A stretch of 64,000 nt of DNA from Phoronis australis (taxonomy: Eukaryota > Phoronida > Phoronidae), in NCBI GenBank assembly GCA_002633005.1, contig NMRA01000122.1, positions 62,255 through 126,254 on the forward strand, given 5' to 3'. A model generated the notes under the pieces. The model ran no database searches. It was not told the DNA's origin and saw only the letters and a list, made by a program, of their open reading frames with translations. Positions 27,620 to 40,733 of the stretch are shown here, in pieces; within the stretch, counting starts at the first letter, position 1; every line of letters starts with the position of its first letter. The translations under genes were made by a program, and so were the position numbers.

Positions 27620-30600
27620 CAGCATGTTCTGTTCACTTGAATCGCTTGTTTTGCGTCGCAGTCTGGGTTACAGTCCTCCGCCTGACAAAGTCGAGGCTGT
27701 CGGACTTGGTTGTTTTCTTTAGAAATTTGTTCATGATAAGTTTTGGTCACCGGCCAGTCTGCTCTTCAGCTTAGAAATATACCATGTATCGCCTCAAAGC
27801 TCTTAGAATATGATTACGAGTACTCGCAAAACCCTATTGATTTCTCATTAAATCTGCACCTGACAAGTCCTCTTTTTCTAAAAACCTGAGGTCTCATCGA
27901 TATAATAGTCTGCAGTGATGTCATTATTAACCTCAAGCAAGACTGTGAGATGTTTGGCAATCTTAAGGATATCTCAAACCTTAGTCACAAAAATCGGTCG
28001 TCTTTACAATATTTCATACGTTAGAAAAATACCTTATCTTCATTTTCGGGGAACTTCAAATACGAAATATATATCGTTTAGCGAGGAAAAAAATATTTTG
28101 CAGAACCACGTCTTCATCCGCGTGGAAATTTGTTTACTACATATCCTACATGTAGGTCAAAGGTTACAGGGATGTCACTGAAATCGAATCCCCCACGCAT
28201 AGATCAGTTATAGTAGTAGTAGTGGTAGTAGTGAGTCAACGAGGAAAGAAAGATGCTGCGAATAACAAAGACAAAACGTAGTTTTGATCATGAGGGAGTT
28301 GTGCATTGGCAGGCATAAGACCGTCGAGAACGAATGCCCCAAGTCTGCAGTGGCGACATCGGCTCTGTGACTTTGTGTTCACGAACACACCAAATTGTGA
28401 AAAGAAATAAATTCATTAATTTGATAGATAATTTGACACATCGCTGTTTCGATCTCGTGCTCACGGCGCGTTTAAACCATTGACTTGATTTTTGTTGTAC
28501 ATGTATCACAATGAACTGTTGACTGCTGGCCTCGCCTTGCTAGCTTGACTCGAACTTCGGAAGCACATTCACAATATTTATACGTTTTAGTTGGGAGTAA
28601 TATTGGTAATAGGTTTTAGTGATAATTAAGTTAATTACGCACTGCAAACCCGGTTGACATTACGAGTAAATGTTGAAATATCGAATATGGTTATGGCATG
28701 TATACACTGTAGGTTATATTTACCAAAAACAAGTTTTCACCAAATAATTAAGTGACAACCATTAGATTATGAATACTCGCGATATTTCCGCTTTTTCTCG
28801 GCTTCGGCAAATGGACTTAATTTGAACTTAAGAACTCGAGTACTCGAAAACAGCTGGGTGAATTTCACTGAAAGCGTCCACTTTTAATATTTGTTTACCA
28901 ATCTCATAGGGATTTAGTTTTAAACGCCTAGTTTTTTCGTACGTAAGATAGACTAATGCGACTGCTATTTTTTCCCAAAATACCTTACGTTTTGCGAGGT
29001 AATATGGCATAGAAACAAAACTAAATGAGTAATCAGAAATTTTTTACAACATGTTTTCGTTTAAAAGGGATTTCATTAAAATTGAACAAGGGATGATTTT
29101 GCTTTGCAGAATGTACCTTTCTTAAAAAATTCGGACTTATACAACATATTTATACAATGTGGCCTTTTTCTTTCAGAAAATAAATACTAGTAGTGACGTA
29201 GCCTGGTTTTTTGATATATGAGTTAAAATGCAGGTCACTAAATAAGGGTTGAGATAACCTTAAAGGGAAACGTCACCTTTTTTAAGCACGTTCTTATTTA
29301 GTCAAATTGCATACTTGTGTTCTATAAAAGATATTTGAAACTTTTTAGTCGGTTTTTACAATAACATATTAATGAATCAAATTTCAAAAATGTCAACCGG
29401 TCTGAGTCAGCCGTGTTTTTTCCCTTTTCCGTTCAAATAACTTAGACAAGTGGCCGAGACGCCCCCGATTTCCGGTTCCAATCGCGGAAAGGAACACGAG
29501 CAATGTTGCTTGAAACGGGTAGTAAAACTAATATCTATTCAACCTATAGTCACATAGTACTTGCACTGATTTAGCAACTCACAGCACCACATTTACAGTT
29601 TTAGTAATTGTTATTTTTATCTACTTTTGTTTTTTATAAAGATGGGTTGATAAGGGGTAATAATACGTACGTGTCAAAGTTACAATGAAACGCCTTAAAA
29701 TGGTAATATGTTGCCTTTTAATTTCTATCCGTCCGTATGTCTGACTGTCGCGTCAAACGCTAAAACCATATGCACCACAGTTGTTCACATGTGTTATTGT
29801 ACTCGCGTGTGTCGAACGAAAGTTAAAGGGTCGTTGAAATACCTGGGAAGCAAAAAATAGGTAGCGCGCGTAATGGTGCGTCATGTGTTGGCAGCCACAA
29901 GGACTTTCGTTGCGCGTGTACTGGTGCGTCATGTGTTGGCAGGAATAAGGACGTTGTCAGTCGATTGAAGGAAAACTTCTGGTGGTATTCGTTTAAGTTT
30001 CATACAAAACACATCTCCTTAAAAAGGTAAGTTTCGACCGTCGTTTGACACAGTGGTTGTGGTATTGATTACGATCGATGTCTACTTCAAAAGTTGTTGC
30101 AAGCTGGATGGCGTGCTATTGAATCCAACAAAGATGCTTCTTTCCCATTTCTTGTCCGTCCTTCCCATTGTGGGCCCTTGCTTCCCATGCACTGATCTGT
30201 ACGTCCTTCCCGTTTTTCGCCCGTCCTTCTCAACTTAACATCCTCCCTTTCCATCGACAACCCGTGCTTTTCACTGCAATGACCGAGTCTGACCAAAAAG
30301 ATTCATCGATTGACGCAAGACCCTTTCAGACGTGTCTTTGCACATATGGATTTTACTCAATTTCACTCGAGTGAATAGAGCAAATACACGAGACCACGGT
30401 TACAACTGAGCTTGGCGTAGCGCATGAGAACTAAACTGGTAGTGAACAAGCCGATTTTTACATAACACTGTACAGGGACCGGTAAAAGTGTTGTAATTTT
30501 ACCAACTTCAGAAGAGAGAATGTGATGAAAATATTCATATTTTACCTTTTCCAAAGGGAATATGTAAAGTGACAAATATTCTTATTTTTGCAGACCAACG

Positions 30601-30706
30601 CAAGAAGAAATTGAATGGTATAAAATCATTCCTCGTGACATGTCGTGTTTCCGGACTACTTCGTTTTGCTTGATCATATATATTGGCGAGTGACGTTTAA
30701 TGCTTC
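27620..30706. other. No supported gene
   Basis: No recognisable coding block. A 21-bp exact repeat (TGGTGCGTCATGTGTTGGCAG) occurs at 29874-29894 and 29922-29942 within a 48-bp tandem duplication. A short TAG-type trinucleotide run lies near 28208-28233. Confidence 0.45.
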
Positions 30707-33700
30707 TTATCTAGGGTCGTTGCAGCTAAGACCCACCTCGGCAAACGCCGAGGTCACTTCTTTCGTGGAATAGCCTTCGTCACGTGCTGCGCTCAAAACA
30801 CCGCATACTCCACTATTAAAGGTAGTCGTCTTGTCCCAGTAGATTTCGTTAGCTATTGCGAATACTTTAAATGTGGGAATGATTCCGAGACCTTTTTCTT
30901 TCGCGAGAACGCAGAAGACTCGGTTATAAAGACCAGATGCAAAGTGGATATTCAATTTGGCATGGTATTGACTATAGTGGGAAATCGATCGACCGTCTAC
31001 GCGTGGATTGCACATGTCTCGCAATCCAAGATTTGGAAGCTTAAAAATGCTAGCGCCAATTTTGTAATCGTTCGTATTATCCACATAATGTTCTACAGCT
31101 TCACCAACCATGTCGCAGAAGGCTTCGTCGATGGCACCTGACTCGCCCCAGTATTCCAGATTAGCATTGCCTTTTTTGGCAGTAAACCCGTGGCCTATTT
31201 CGTGACCAACAACGTCGCAAGACGTCAAGGGATAGCTCAGGTTAGACGCACGGTTACCGTCACCGAAAAAGAAGTATGAGTTGTAGTAGAAAGCGGTATC
31301 CCAGTTATATCCAACATGAACTGCAAGGTATATCCAACCGTCGGTTGGTAAAGTGTTCAGAGTATCCAAGAAGAACCGTTTCACTTTGGTGGCGCAGAAA
31401 TGCGCATCGCTAAGAGCAGAATATCCTCCATTGACGGAGTCATACATGTTTCCCTCGGTGCAGCCGAACGTTTTGGGGTAGGGTGGCCAACTCAGGCCTT
31501 TTTGGAAGTCGTAGGTCGACACACCCGATGTGTTCAGGCTGCAGACCGTTTTCGCTGTGTTCGACGAAACCGACAACGGTGGATACTTACTGTTTGCTTG
31601 GGAGGAATACGTGTGCTTCCCCGTCTGAAAATTACATTTAACTTGGTACAATGCGATAGGAAAGACGAATTTTGCTCCTTGTAATAAAGCTTAATATTTT
31701 AACGTTTTTTTTTATAACAGAAGGGACCATATGATAACTGCGAATCTGTACTGTACATGTACAATTTACGAATAAGCTGACAATATGTAAATAGCCATGA
31801 CGTTTGCAGCTAAACAGACGTTTCATGAAAATGGAAGCATTTCAAAGCAGCGTTCTGTAAGAGTATTTCAGTACTATTTACTGGGAAGTGGTCACCGGCA
31901 CATCGAACTATTTCAATATTGTACTAAATCTGGTGATTTCACCCACATGTGGTTTCGTAACCTGCTTACACCATTGATGCATAGAGGGATTTAAAGGGGT
32001 AGTCTGTAGGTGTTTAGAGATTTCGTGAGCTTCTCCAATGCGAAAATTGTGGTTAAGACGTCCTAAATCTATCAGTGTCAGCCAAGGCGCCACCCATGGA
32101 CGATAAAAGAACTAAAATATTTCCTAAATATGTGATTAAACATATTCTGTGGTTCTTGGTGGCTGTTCTTTGCCGAAGCTGTCGTGTGGCTCACCTAAAG
32201 CGTTAGTGAGGACTTCGCAAGGAGCTCTTCTCGCTGGTTCCCTACGTGCCTAGTTAGCACGCTGCGTGATGGCTACCGACCTCCTGGCGACACGCAGGGA
32301 ACCAGCGAGCTCTTGCGATTGAATAAAAATCAGACGCATATTTCGTTTTGGTGGACAAGTCGTGATAGCGGTTTGTAGAGTTTAGCGGCCTCTTCGGAAA
32401 TTAGAAATTTACAGTAGTTACAATGTTCGACAGTGGCTCATTCTTTGAAGCAGCTTGTCGAACTGAAGTTTCGACGGTTGGAGGATATTTCAAGTGTATT
32501 CTGAAGCCAGGGTTGAGTTACGTAGACGTAAGAATCTCGTGAGTCAAGCTAGCTATTCTAGCTGCTATATCTGGAATGCACCAGCGATATCTTAAGAAGT
32601 CACGTTTGCGGGATCTTACGTTTTCGCGAGCCAGGTTCTCGCGTATATGGAACGTTCCCCAGAATTTAGAATGCATGACATCACGTTTTCTCGTGGAAAA
32701 CAATTGTACAAAGTGGCTGGCAAAAGAGTACGAAGATATACCTACTGCTCGAGTGCTTCTTACCTCCCCGGCCATCGTAACATATCGATATTTTAAATCA
32801 AGCCCTCAGGTTTTCAAAATGGCCCGATTTGAATATCCATTTGCTTGAAACATCGTGTGTTCTGTGTTGATAGGCATGCAGATACATGTCATGTAGTTTG
32901 GACATACGAAAAGTTTACTGCCATAATAGGCCTGACTAATATTTTGCTATCTAAAATAAATTTCACTGGTCCAACACTTACTTTTGTCGTTCCTCCAAAA
33001 CTGTTGGCCAGATAGGGAAACTGTTTTTTCAAGTTATCCCAAGTTTTCCACACGCGCCCTCGTTTCTTGGCGTCTACAATACACAACGGGCTCATCGGTT
33101 GACGGGGCGTCAACAGGAGATAAGTAACCACATATACTAGGCGAGGAGGCGTGTAACGTCTGTTGTGCAGACTTGAGGCACGCGATGGAGCTTTTTTCCG
33201 TAGTTTTGGAAGACCTGGAATTAAAATTTCAAATCTCAATCACTGTCTTGTGTTTTGGTAATACGACATATTTGTCGAAGGCGAATTGAGAGCGTACTGC
33301 TGCTGTGGGGGAGAGGAGTGGAAGCGACTAAGTAGGCCACATCATTTGCAACAAACACTTCGATGGTGATTCAAAAAATTCCCTAGATTTGTGTAGTTAA
33401 AAAGGAATCTGTTGTAGAGTTTCGAACTCCCAAAGGTACCGTCGTAGATAAATTTGTCAGAAAAGAGTGCCATTTTGTGGGGTAAATTGCTCTTGAACTA
33501 GTCAGTACCCTTTTGAGGTGCATGTGCCATAAAGTCTTCAATGGAAGAGGTGTGAAACAACACTTAGCGGGTCTATCCATGAACGTTTTCAACTATGTAA
33601 AACTGTGATATTTGTCGGTGAATCTGTCGCCTTGGCCAGTAGGTTCCTGGATTAGAGCAATGAGTAGCATTTGGCTTGCAGGAAAGCGTTACGTTCGTGT

Positions 33701-36700
33701 TTGTTAAAATTTACCTGGATGAATGAAGAGCTCCGTATGTGGTTTCTGTATACCCGTTTTTGGATGGCCATGGGCTTTTCTGCAAACATCAATGGCCTCC
33801 AACGGTTGCAGTCGTGGAATTACTGCGCTTCTGTCTGCAAAAGTCGTGTTTAAATAGTCTGTTATTTCGTACCGCCCTTTCTACCAAATTTGGAGAATAT
33901 GCAGTCACTCATAAACACGTATGTATGTATGGTCCCCTTCCTCCTCAACTGTGAAATTGTCACTGAAACAAAATCCAACCAGTTCACAATGTATTTTTAC
34001 GAATTCTTTGTAAAAATTTTGAATTTCTGTTGACTTCAAAGCATTTTTCTTTTAGTTTCAAATTTCAAAAAATTGATCTGTCAACAGCTGGTCACTTTGT
34101 CGATTTTGTCACACAAGGTGAAGCACGTCTCCTTATTTGGTTGGGCAAGACAAAGATGTACCACATTTCCTTTATATGACGTTTGACCTTTGATGTTATC
34201 AAAACAATGTCGACTTCAAGCAGCAGCCAGTCCGATTAAGAAGCAACGGAAGTAAGTCTTAATTGTTTGAAGCTAGGAACTAGTTCCTAGTTTGAAGTTA
34301 GTGTCAAAGGTGTCGTAGTATTCAAAAATATTCTAAAATGCACTAAGAATTCTGTTTGGGATATAGATGCTTCCCTGGCTTGCCTCATACTGTGCTGTCG
34401 ACCTCAGATTGGGAGTGCAATCACACGTGATCTGCCGTTAATATCCATCTTGTCAGTCAGCTTTGACCGCATGCGCGAATTTGTCATTAAGTAGCATGGA
34501 GATTAGAAACTATGTGGTGACTAAGATTTTTTTTCTTAGCGCGTATTTCAAAACTCGTGGGTTTTGTCATTTTTGTGGAAACGCCCTTAAAGGGGAAAGT
34601 GAATAACTCTGTAGTAGACGTTGCCAGACAGCACTTTCGTCATGAACTGTTTAAAGGATATTTTTGTATGTTATAAGTACCTTTTGCGAAAAGAGAATAC
34701 AAATGGTGTATTTCACATAAATAGGCCTTCGGCCCACGTTACAAATATATAATAAACAGTTCAGGATTTCCAAACCAACACATCAACAAACTCATTTCTA
34801 CTTTCCTGGACATTAATTAATATAGTTAGCAATTTTCTTCAAGTTATGTAAATCATGGATCTGTAGGAGATCCCTGAATACTGCTTCATCCACCCTCATC
34901 GAATCTATGTAAAAACTATTGTGCAAATCAGAATATAATTTACATTCTATAAGATAGTGAATTTCTGAGTCCACATTTCCAGTATTGCTGCAGGGACATT
35001 CTCTCCTCTCTAACTGCGAAAAGAGAGTCACCTTAGGAGGCCGTTGATGTCCTTATCTCTACCTACTCGAACAAATACTCCCGAAATCAAACTATTTTCG
35101 AACATTCCTTCGTCCAGTTGCCCAAACAAGCCACTGTCCACTTTTTACATTGCTGGCGCCAGGGGGTATGGTCTCGTTCGAGCTGAGAAGAGTTAAAGAT
35201 ATCAAATACCTGGCAAGGTATCCGTCTATTCACAAAAAGTACTTATAGCAACACGACTCTGTTGGTGTAGTCATTGTGAGGCATAAGTCGCCGAAAAAAG
35301 TCCGGCGTATGGCTGTCCGCTGAGATGGTCACCGTCTCTACAGTGGCTAGTGGTAGTGTCTAGAGCCCTGTCGTGCTTATTCTTGATCTCTGAGCCGAGA
35401 TGACCAAAACGGAGCGATGTGTATCGCGCTCCACCCGGCTACTATTGTGCGACGTACCGTAAAGCTTTAAAAAGGTAACACCTGTATATTTGGTTCCTAC
35501 AGTATGTTAAGAGCATCAACCTGATCCCAACAGTGCCATAAATTGCCAAATGTTGGCTTATTGACTTGCTTTTGCCTACGTCACCGCGAGAATCACCTTT
35601 TAATTCAAACAGCTGCGAATAACACCCGCTCGCAATGCTGTTCTATTCAAATCCCTACTTGCGCACTTTGATGGCGCTGCAAAAATGATTGTTGTTTGTT
35701 GTTAACAACCCAAACGTGAAAGCGCGCGTGTTTCAAACACGCAGAACCATTGTAGTTTGAATATAACAACTCGTTTTCAAGCCCAATTAAATGTGGAGTA
35801 ATAATTACATGTAAACCAGTACACGTCACTGATGAAAATACCTTTCAGGAACTTTTTTAGCCTACGAGCAAGCCTGCCTGTCGTCCAACCTGTGTAAAAT
35901 CCACCTGAGATCTCTGTGACAACATGTGACCCGTAGACTGGCACACCGTAGTATTGCTGCTGTAACTTAACCTGGCAATGACCGACATATTTAGTACTGA
36001 AACTCAAAAAAGCTTTAAGGCAATGTAGATGTGTGACAGAATTGACGAAACATTTGCTGGCAAGATGGCTTAAAGAACAAAATATCCAAGTCGCCCGGCC
36101 TATCGCTTAGACAAACTGGATTACTTGCGGCTATTCTCTTTGCCTAAGGCTGCGTCACATGATCGATTTCCTGTAGTTAAGCCCGTTACCCCCCCCCCTC
36201 AAAGCCTTCTGAAATGCAGACATTTTTTTGTGTGTGGTAAACCATAAACAAATGACGTGGAACCGTAATCAGCCGTCGTATAGACAATGTCTTTCGGATG
36301 TCTTTTAAAGCTGTTGTTAATTATTTCATTAAATAGTTTTGGGATTTTAAAAATCGAACAGCCAACTCTGTTAATTTTACTTGCTGAAAAGCATCGTGAA
36401 AGTTATTTTATCGACATTTTATAATTAAAGCGTAAGGCAGCAATTTTAGTGTCATTTTTGGTTAAATTGCGATGTTCTGATTATCTTTATTAAATATTTA
36501 AATCAAATAAATTTTCCCTAGATGTAACTTATTATGCATGCAAATTTTACGACCTGAATTGTTCCCCACCAGTTTGGAATTTATACGGATTTTGGACAGT
36601 GTTTGACAGCGGATGCGTCTTTGTTTAACTCAGCACAGCAAATCAAAGCAAGACAATTATTATTCTTGGTGGCGACCTTAAACTCCCAAGCTGGTTCTGG

Positions 36701-39700
36701 AAACGAGTTACCTCAAACTGAATGCACCATACCTAAATATCCATGCCCTATCCAATGTACTCGACCAGATCATACAGTAGTCGACAAGGAATGGAAACAC
36801 CACAGAGCTTATCTTAACAAACCAACCAAACCAGATTAACCGTAACCAACCCCTTCTTGGTATGAGCGACGACGACGGAAGATGCAAACCCAAAGACCAA
36901 CTCCGTTTTATAATAAGGCCGATTGGGATATATTATGTAACCACGGGGGTAACCAAACTTAGAAGATTACACTAGAACCTGGCTTATCCCCCGAACATCT
37001 GTGGCGGGAGTTTAAGGGTGCCTTGGCATCCCTCACAATATGTCCAAACGATTTGAAAGTAAACCTTGGATCATTCTTGCCGTTCAACATAAAATGAAGC
37101 AAAGAGCTCGATAAGTATGGTCATGAAGAAGACGAATTGTTATTCCGTAGGCTGCGGAGTTAGTTTCAATCTTATTGAAACTATACTGAAAACGCCATTA
37201 CCCCCAAAGGATGATAACCAGTTTGGTTCAAAGAAAACTTTTATCAAGCATTAAAGTATTAACAGCACTAGGACAAAAGAAGAAGAAAAGCGGAAGGAGA
37301 AGGAGAAGGAGAAGAAGAAGAGACGAAGAAGAAGAAGAAGACAGAGAAGAAGAAGGTAGAGGAGGAGGAAGAGAAGGAAGAGGAAAAGTTATTTGTTTTC
37401 CTCGAATTCTTATTCAGTTGATGCGTACCGGTATGTAAGCATCATGAACTCTAGCCTAGTATAGAAGTTCCGTTTCACAGACTGCCAGTGGATGGCAAAA
37501 TCCGTCGGAGTTGACTAGTTCGTGTGAAGAACGCTAGTTCACGTCACGACCGGTAAAAATGTCGCGCATAATGCAAACGTCATTTACATGTATTGTCTGA
37601 TTACGAAGGGAGCGTGTGCGTGGAGTCATGAGCGTTAAAGATATTATGATGAAGGATGTCATGCCGTCCGCATTTCCCTTTTGTCCTCCGACGCCATGTG
37701 GTATTAGCAAGCTGCAGCCTCTGTAGTGTCTCAAGATCACGAACTTGATGTCACCTGTGCCTGTCTTTGAACAGCCATCGCAGCGTTCAAGGCAGCACAG
37801 CTTCACCATGAACATGATTTACGTATTTGGCTGACTCTAGTCATTTCCCGTCCACTGAATATCAAGGGGTGGTTAAATCCCACTAAATTGAGTTCTTGTT
37901 CAATCTAGGAGTGTCTGAGAATACACGACCAAGGCAAATAACTAGGGTACTGTTTTGGAAAACGTATAATAATCTAACAATGCCCACATTGAATTGTGGC
38001 ACAAACAAAGCTGGTGGGGATTGATTCGGTGAACGCCACTTCCGGAATGACGACTGCATAATTAAGTATAATTAACCAAGGGAATTTGATAAATTGACAA
38101 TTTATTCAGGACAATCAAAAAATTGCAAACAATGGTATGTAATTTATATCAGTTTCACACGAGATGACCACTGAACAATTCGCTTGCTCCTTACGTTTCA
38201 AAGGTGACGCAGTTCACTTCTCCAGTTGAGGAAAGCTAGTATTTTTGTAGACCTACCAATGTTCTCCTACCTTGACTCTGCCTCGCCGAGTTTTGAAAGA
38301 TTTCATGGAGCGCAAAGTTTCGTCTTTTCCAATGTCAAGTGTAAACATCAGTTTGGCCCGAGACATTTTCGTGCGCATGCCAAATCCACTGCGGTGTATA
38401 TTGACCATTTCACTGGACCCGGGATATATCACGGAAAGCGGAAGAAGCGCTGAAAGAAACAAAACGGTGTGCACTCCCCTGGGGTCTTCAGAAAAAATGG
38501 TGCTAGTGCGCCTCCAAGAGGTAAATAACAAAAACGCATTTCAATGCGTTTGAATCGACAAAAGTAAAGACATCAAAGCTCTTGAAATGTGCAACCATAT
38601 TAATAACTGACTCGAGAAAGTGACCCACTCCAATAGCTCACGCAAAAAGTGTCGAACTTTAACACTTTATATATAAATGACCCATAAAGAATCCCCACTG
38701 ACAGAACATTCATAAACCATATGTATTTGTCACCAATCGCAGTACTAGGGTTGACAAAATGTCTACCCAAATGAATTGGTGGAGTCTATACCCATATCGA
38801 TATCAAAATAGGCGAAAACTCTAGTAGAGTGTCACATGTGTATGCAACAGTGCCGCAAGAAAGAATCATGGGGAATCACTGAATAATGAGAAAAGTGATT
38901 TTGGGTTGTCAAGTAGATGCCCGTATGATGGCAATGGTAGCAATGGTATTGGTCTTTTTGTTGATGATCGTAATGGTGGTAGCAATTGTTAAGTGATGGT
39001 AACGGAAGTGATGGTGGTTCAAACCTGTTACGTGTGACCTCCCCTTTATAGCGTTAATAACTGAATTTTACAGGGCATTATTTCTACATTTTCCGATTGC
39101 TATTTTAATGTCTCTATACACAAACAGAAGAGAGCCGACAAGCATGGCAGTCTACGTTTATTTGAAGGGGAGTAACGTAATTATTAATACCTAAACGCCA
39201 GTTGAAAATCTCATGTGTATTTCATACCACAAAACTATGACGAAATTATGACCACTCCAGCTTTAATTATACGGTTAAATAGATATTAACTTAGCGACAT
39301 AATTTACATAGGGTACATGCCACATTATTGGTTTTTGAAGACAACTGACAGGCACGATGGGTCATTAACGGTACTTAACAGCAGGTTGCGCTTTTCGATA
39401 TTTCCAGAAAAAAAGATTAATTGCAATTGACCTTAACTATGCATTTTAATTTTCCATTTTAATTTTCCATGAGTCACATACGAACTCATCATGAGTACGG
39501 AGTTAACTCGCCTTCTATCACAGAAACTAACTCTTGATGTAGACAAAGAAGCCTTATGAAATATGTCTTAGAACATTTCCTCGATGAAGTTAGCAGCAGT
39601 AATTTTAGGGCTTCGAACGAACTGGCAGTTGTATTCTGCTTGATTTCAAACTGGCTTATCAACGCGGATGATTTCACGTGTGGCCGCGTCTTGTCTGAAG

Positions 39701-40733
39701 GAATTTGCAAGACGACAAATTATTTTTGTCAGAGTAAAATACATGGACCAAAATCTAAAGTTTAATCATTGATTGTACTCAGTTACATTGTACATCAAAC
39801 CGTATTATAGTGGGCATTTTCACAGTTCGTTGCACATTCATTTGAAACAAAACATGAGTATATGTTTGACTGTTTGTGAATCACAGTACTAAAAATTACG
39901 CTCCTAGATTTCACTGATCGTGTGTCAAAATGTGAATATCGTTTGAATTTTGGTTCAGTTATTTTTTTTATTGTGTTTATGTATCAATATGTATTTAAAG
40001 ACAATGGGCGATACCACTGAAATTGGCAATTTCTGGTGATTAAATGTATCAGAAAACATTCAATCCCAAAACTTGTACAGTTGACGAGTTTCTATACAGT
40101 CAAATAGTTTCCTGATTTCCCGTATTCTTATAATTAACCACACTTTCAGCGAATATGTTTTTTATTTTATTAGCAGACCCGTCAATATGGTTTTACTCCT
40201 TTAACTAACCCAAAAGCTCGAAACACGTAGCCTGATGAGCCCCAATTTATTACATCAATCCGTTGGCCAATTTATTGCAAATGTCAGTGCTGTTACGTTT
40301 GTAATATAACGGACCGTTTTTATAAAGCGGGAATCATCGGTGGCCTCACAATGATTAAAAATATTATGCCTTTGTCTAAAGTCAAAACTTAAATATCAAT
40401 TACTTTTCATTGCTCTTCATTGTGAAATAAAACAGGTCTATGACGATCCTTGTGCGTAACAGGTGTTTGCTTCAGGGGGAAACCAGCCTCGCTTTGACTT
40501 GCAAAATGACGAAATCGTGCGTAAAGCAACGTTAAGCTTACTGGTAACTCCAAACAATATAGAATACAAGAGAATATGAGCTTTGATTAAGATAAGCATG
40601 TGATTTTACACCATGTTGTATTGCATATTTCATTCCTGTGACTTTTGCGTTTTTGTGAATTCAAACAGTAAACTATTAATTTACAAATATCTTGACACAA
40701 CCTACCGACACACAAGACGAGCCCTGGAACCAT
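30707..40733 (-). CDS. Secreted M4 metallopeptidase, pseudolysin type (paralogue 1)
   Basis: Six minus-strand exons join into one frame of 535 codons plus stop: 40733-40706, 38449-38271, 35971-35842, 33834-33715, 33214-32982 and 31624-30707. The first two give a signal peptide ('MVPGLVLCV' continuing 'ALLPLSVIYPGSS', interrupted by a phase-1 intron). The 35971 exon is an FTP-type propeptide block ('YYGVPVYGSHVV'); 33214-32982 is the PepSY-like end of the propeptide ('LCIVDAKKRGRVWKTWD'), ending at the usual maturation area ('SFGGTTK'). The catalytic exon has HEIGH (H371, E372, H375), the third zinc ligand in 'GAIDEAF' (E397), the later His in 'NIHFASGLYN', and the Cys pair of 'NSGVCG' and 'VGLSC'. 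The closest family known to me is LasB/vibriolysin, secreted bacterial proteases. All catalytic residues are kept, so an active enzyme is likely. The 28-nt first exon is inferred from phase and signal-peptide fit. Confidence 0.9.
32230..32309. mobile_element. ~80-bp fold-back element, copy 2
   Basis: CTCGCTGGTTCCCT at the left and AGGGAACCAGCGAG at the right, as in 27532-27610. The flanks share CTCTT (or GAGCTCTT if the end is placed differently), so the duplication length is ambiguous here. It lies in the intron before the catalytic exon of M4 paralogue 1. Confidence 0.75.
34813..35060 (-). pseudogene. C-terminal fragment of a non-LTR retrotransposon protein
   Basis: The minus-strand frame reads 'RRECPCSNTGNVDSEIHYLI' followed by 'ECKLYSDLH'. 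This is the C-x-C...H-x(4)-C zinc-knuckle-like tail common at the end of LINE reverse-transcriptase proteins ('ETxxHfl.eCp.Y..lR'). It ends in a stop at 34813 and has no upstream reverse transcriptase, so it is a 5'-truncated insertion inside an intron of M4 paralogue 1. Confidence 0.55.
37276..37386 (+). repeat. Purine-rich GAA/GGA tract
   Basis: About 110 bases of AAG, GGA and GAA words with few interruptions on the plus strand (polypyrimidine on the transcribed strand of M4 paralogue 1). It lies within the intron between its second and third coding exons. Confidence 0.9.

Noticed and set aside
37211-37438. Arg/Glu-rich frame
   Set aside because: It reflects the purine-rich repeat; there is no other coding signal.
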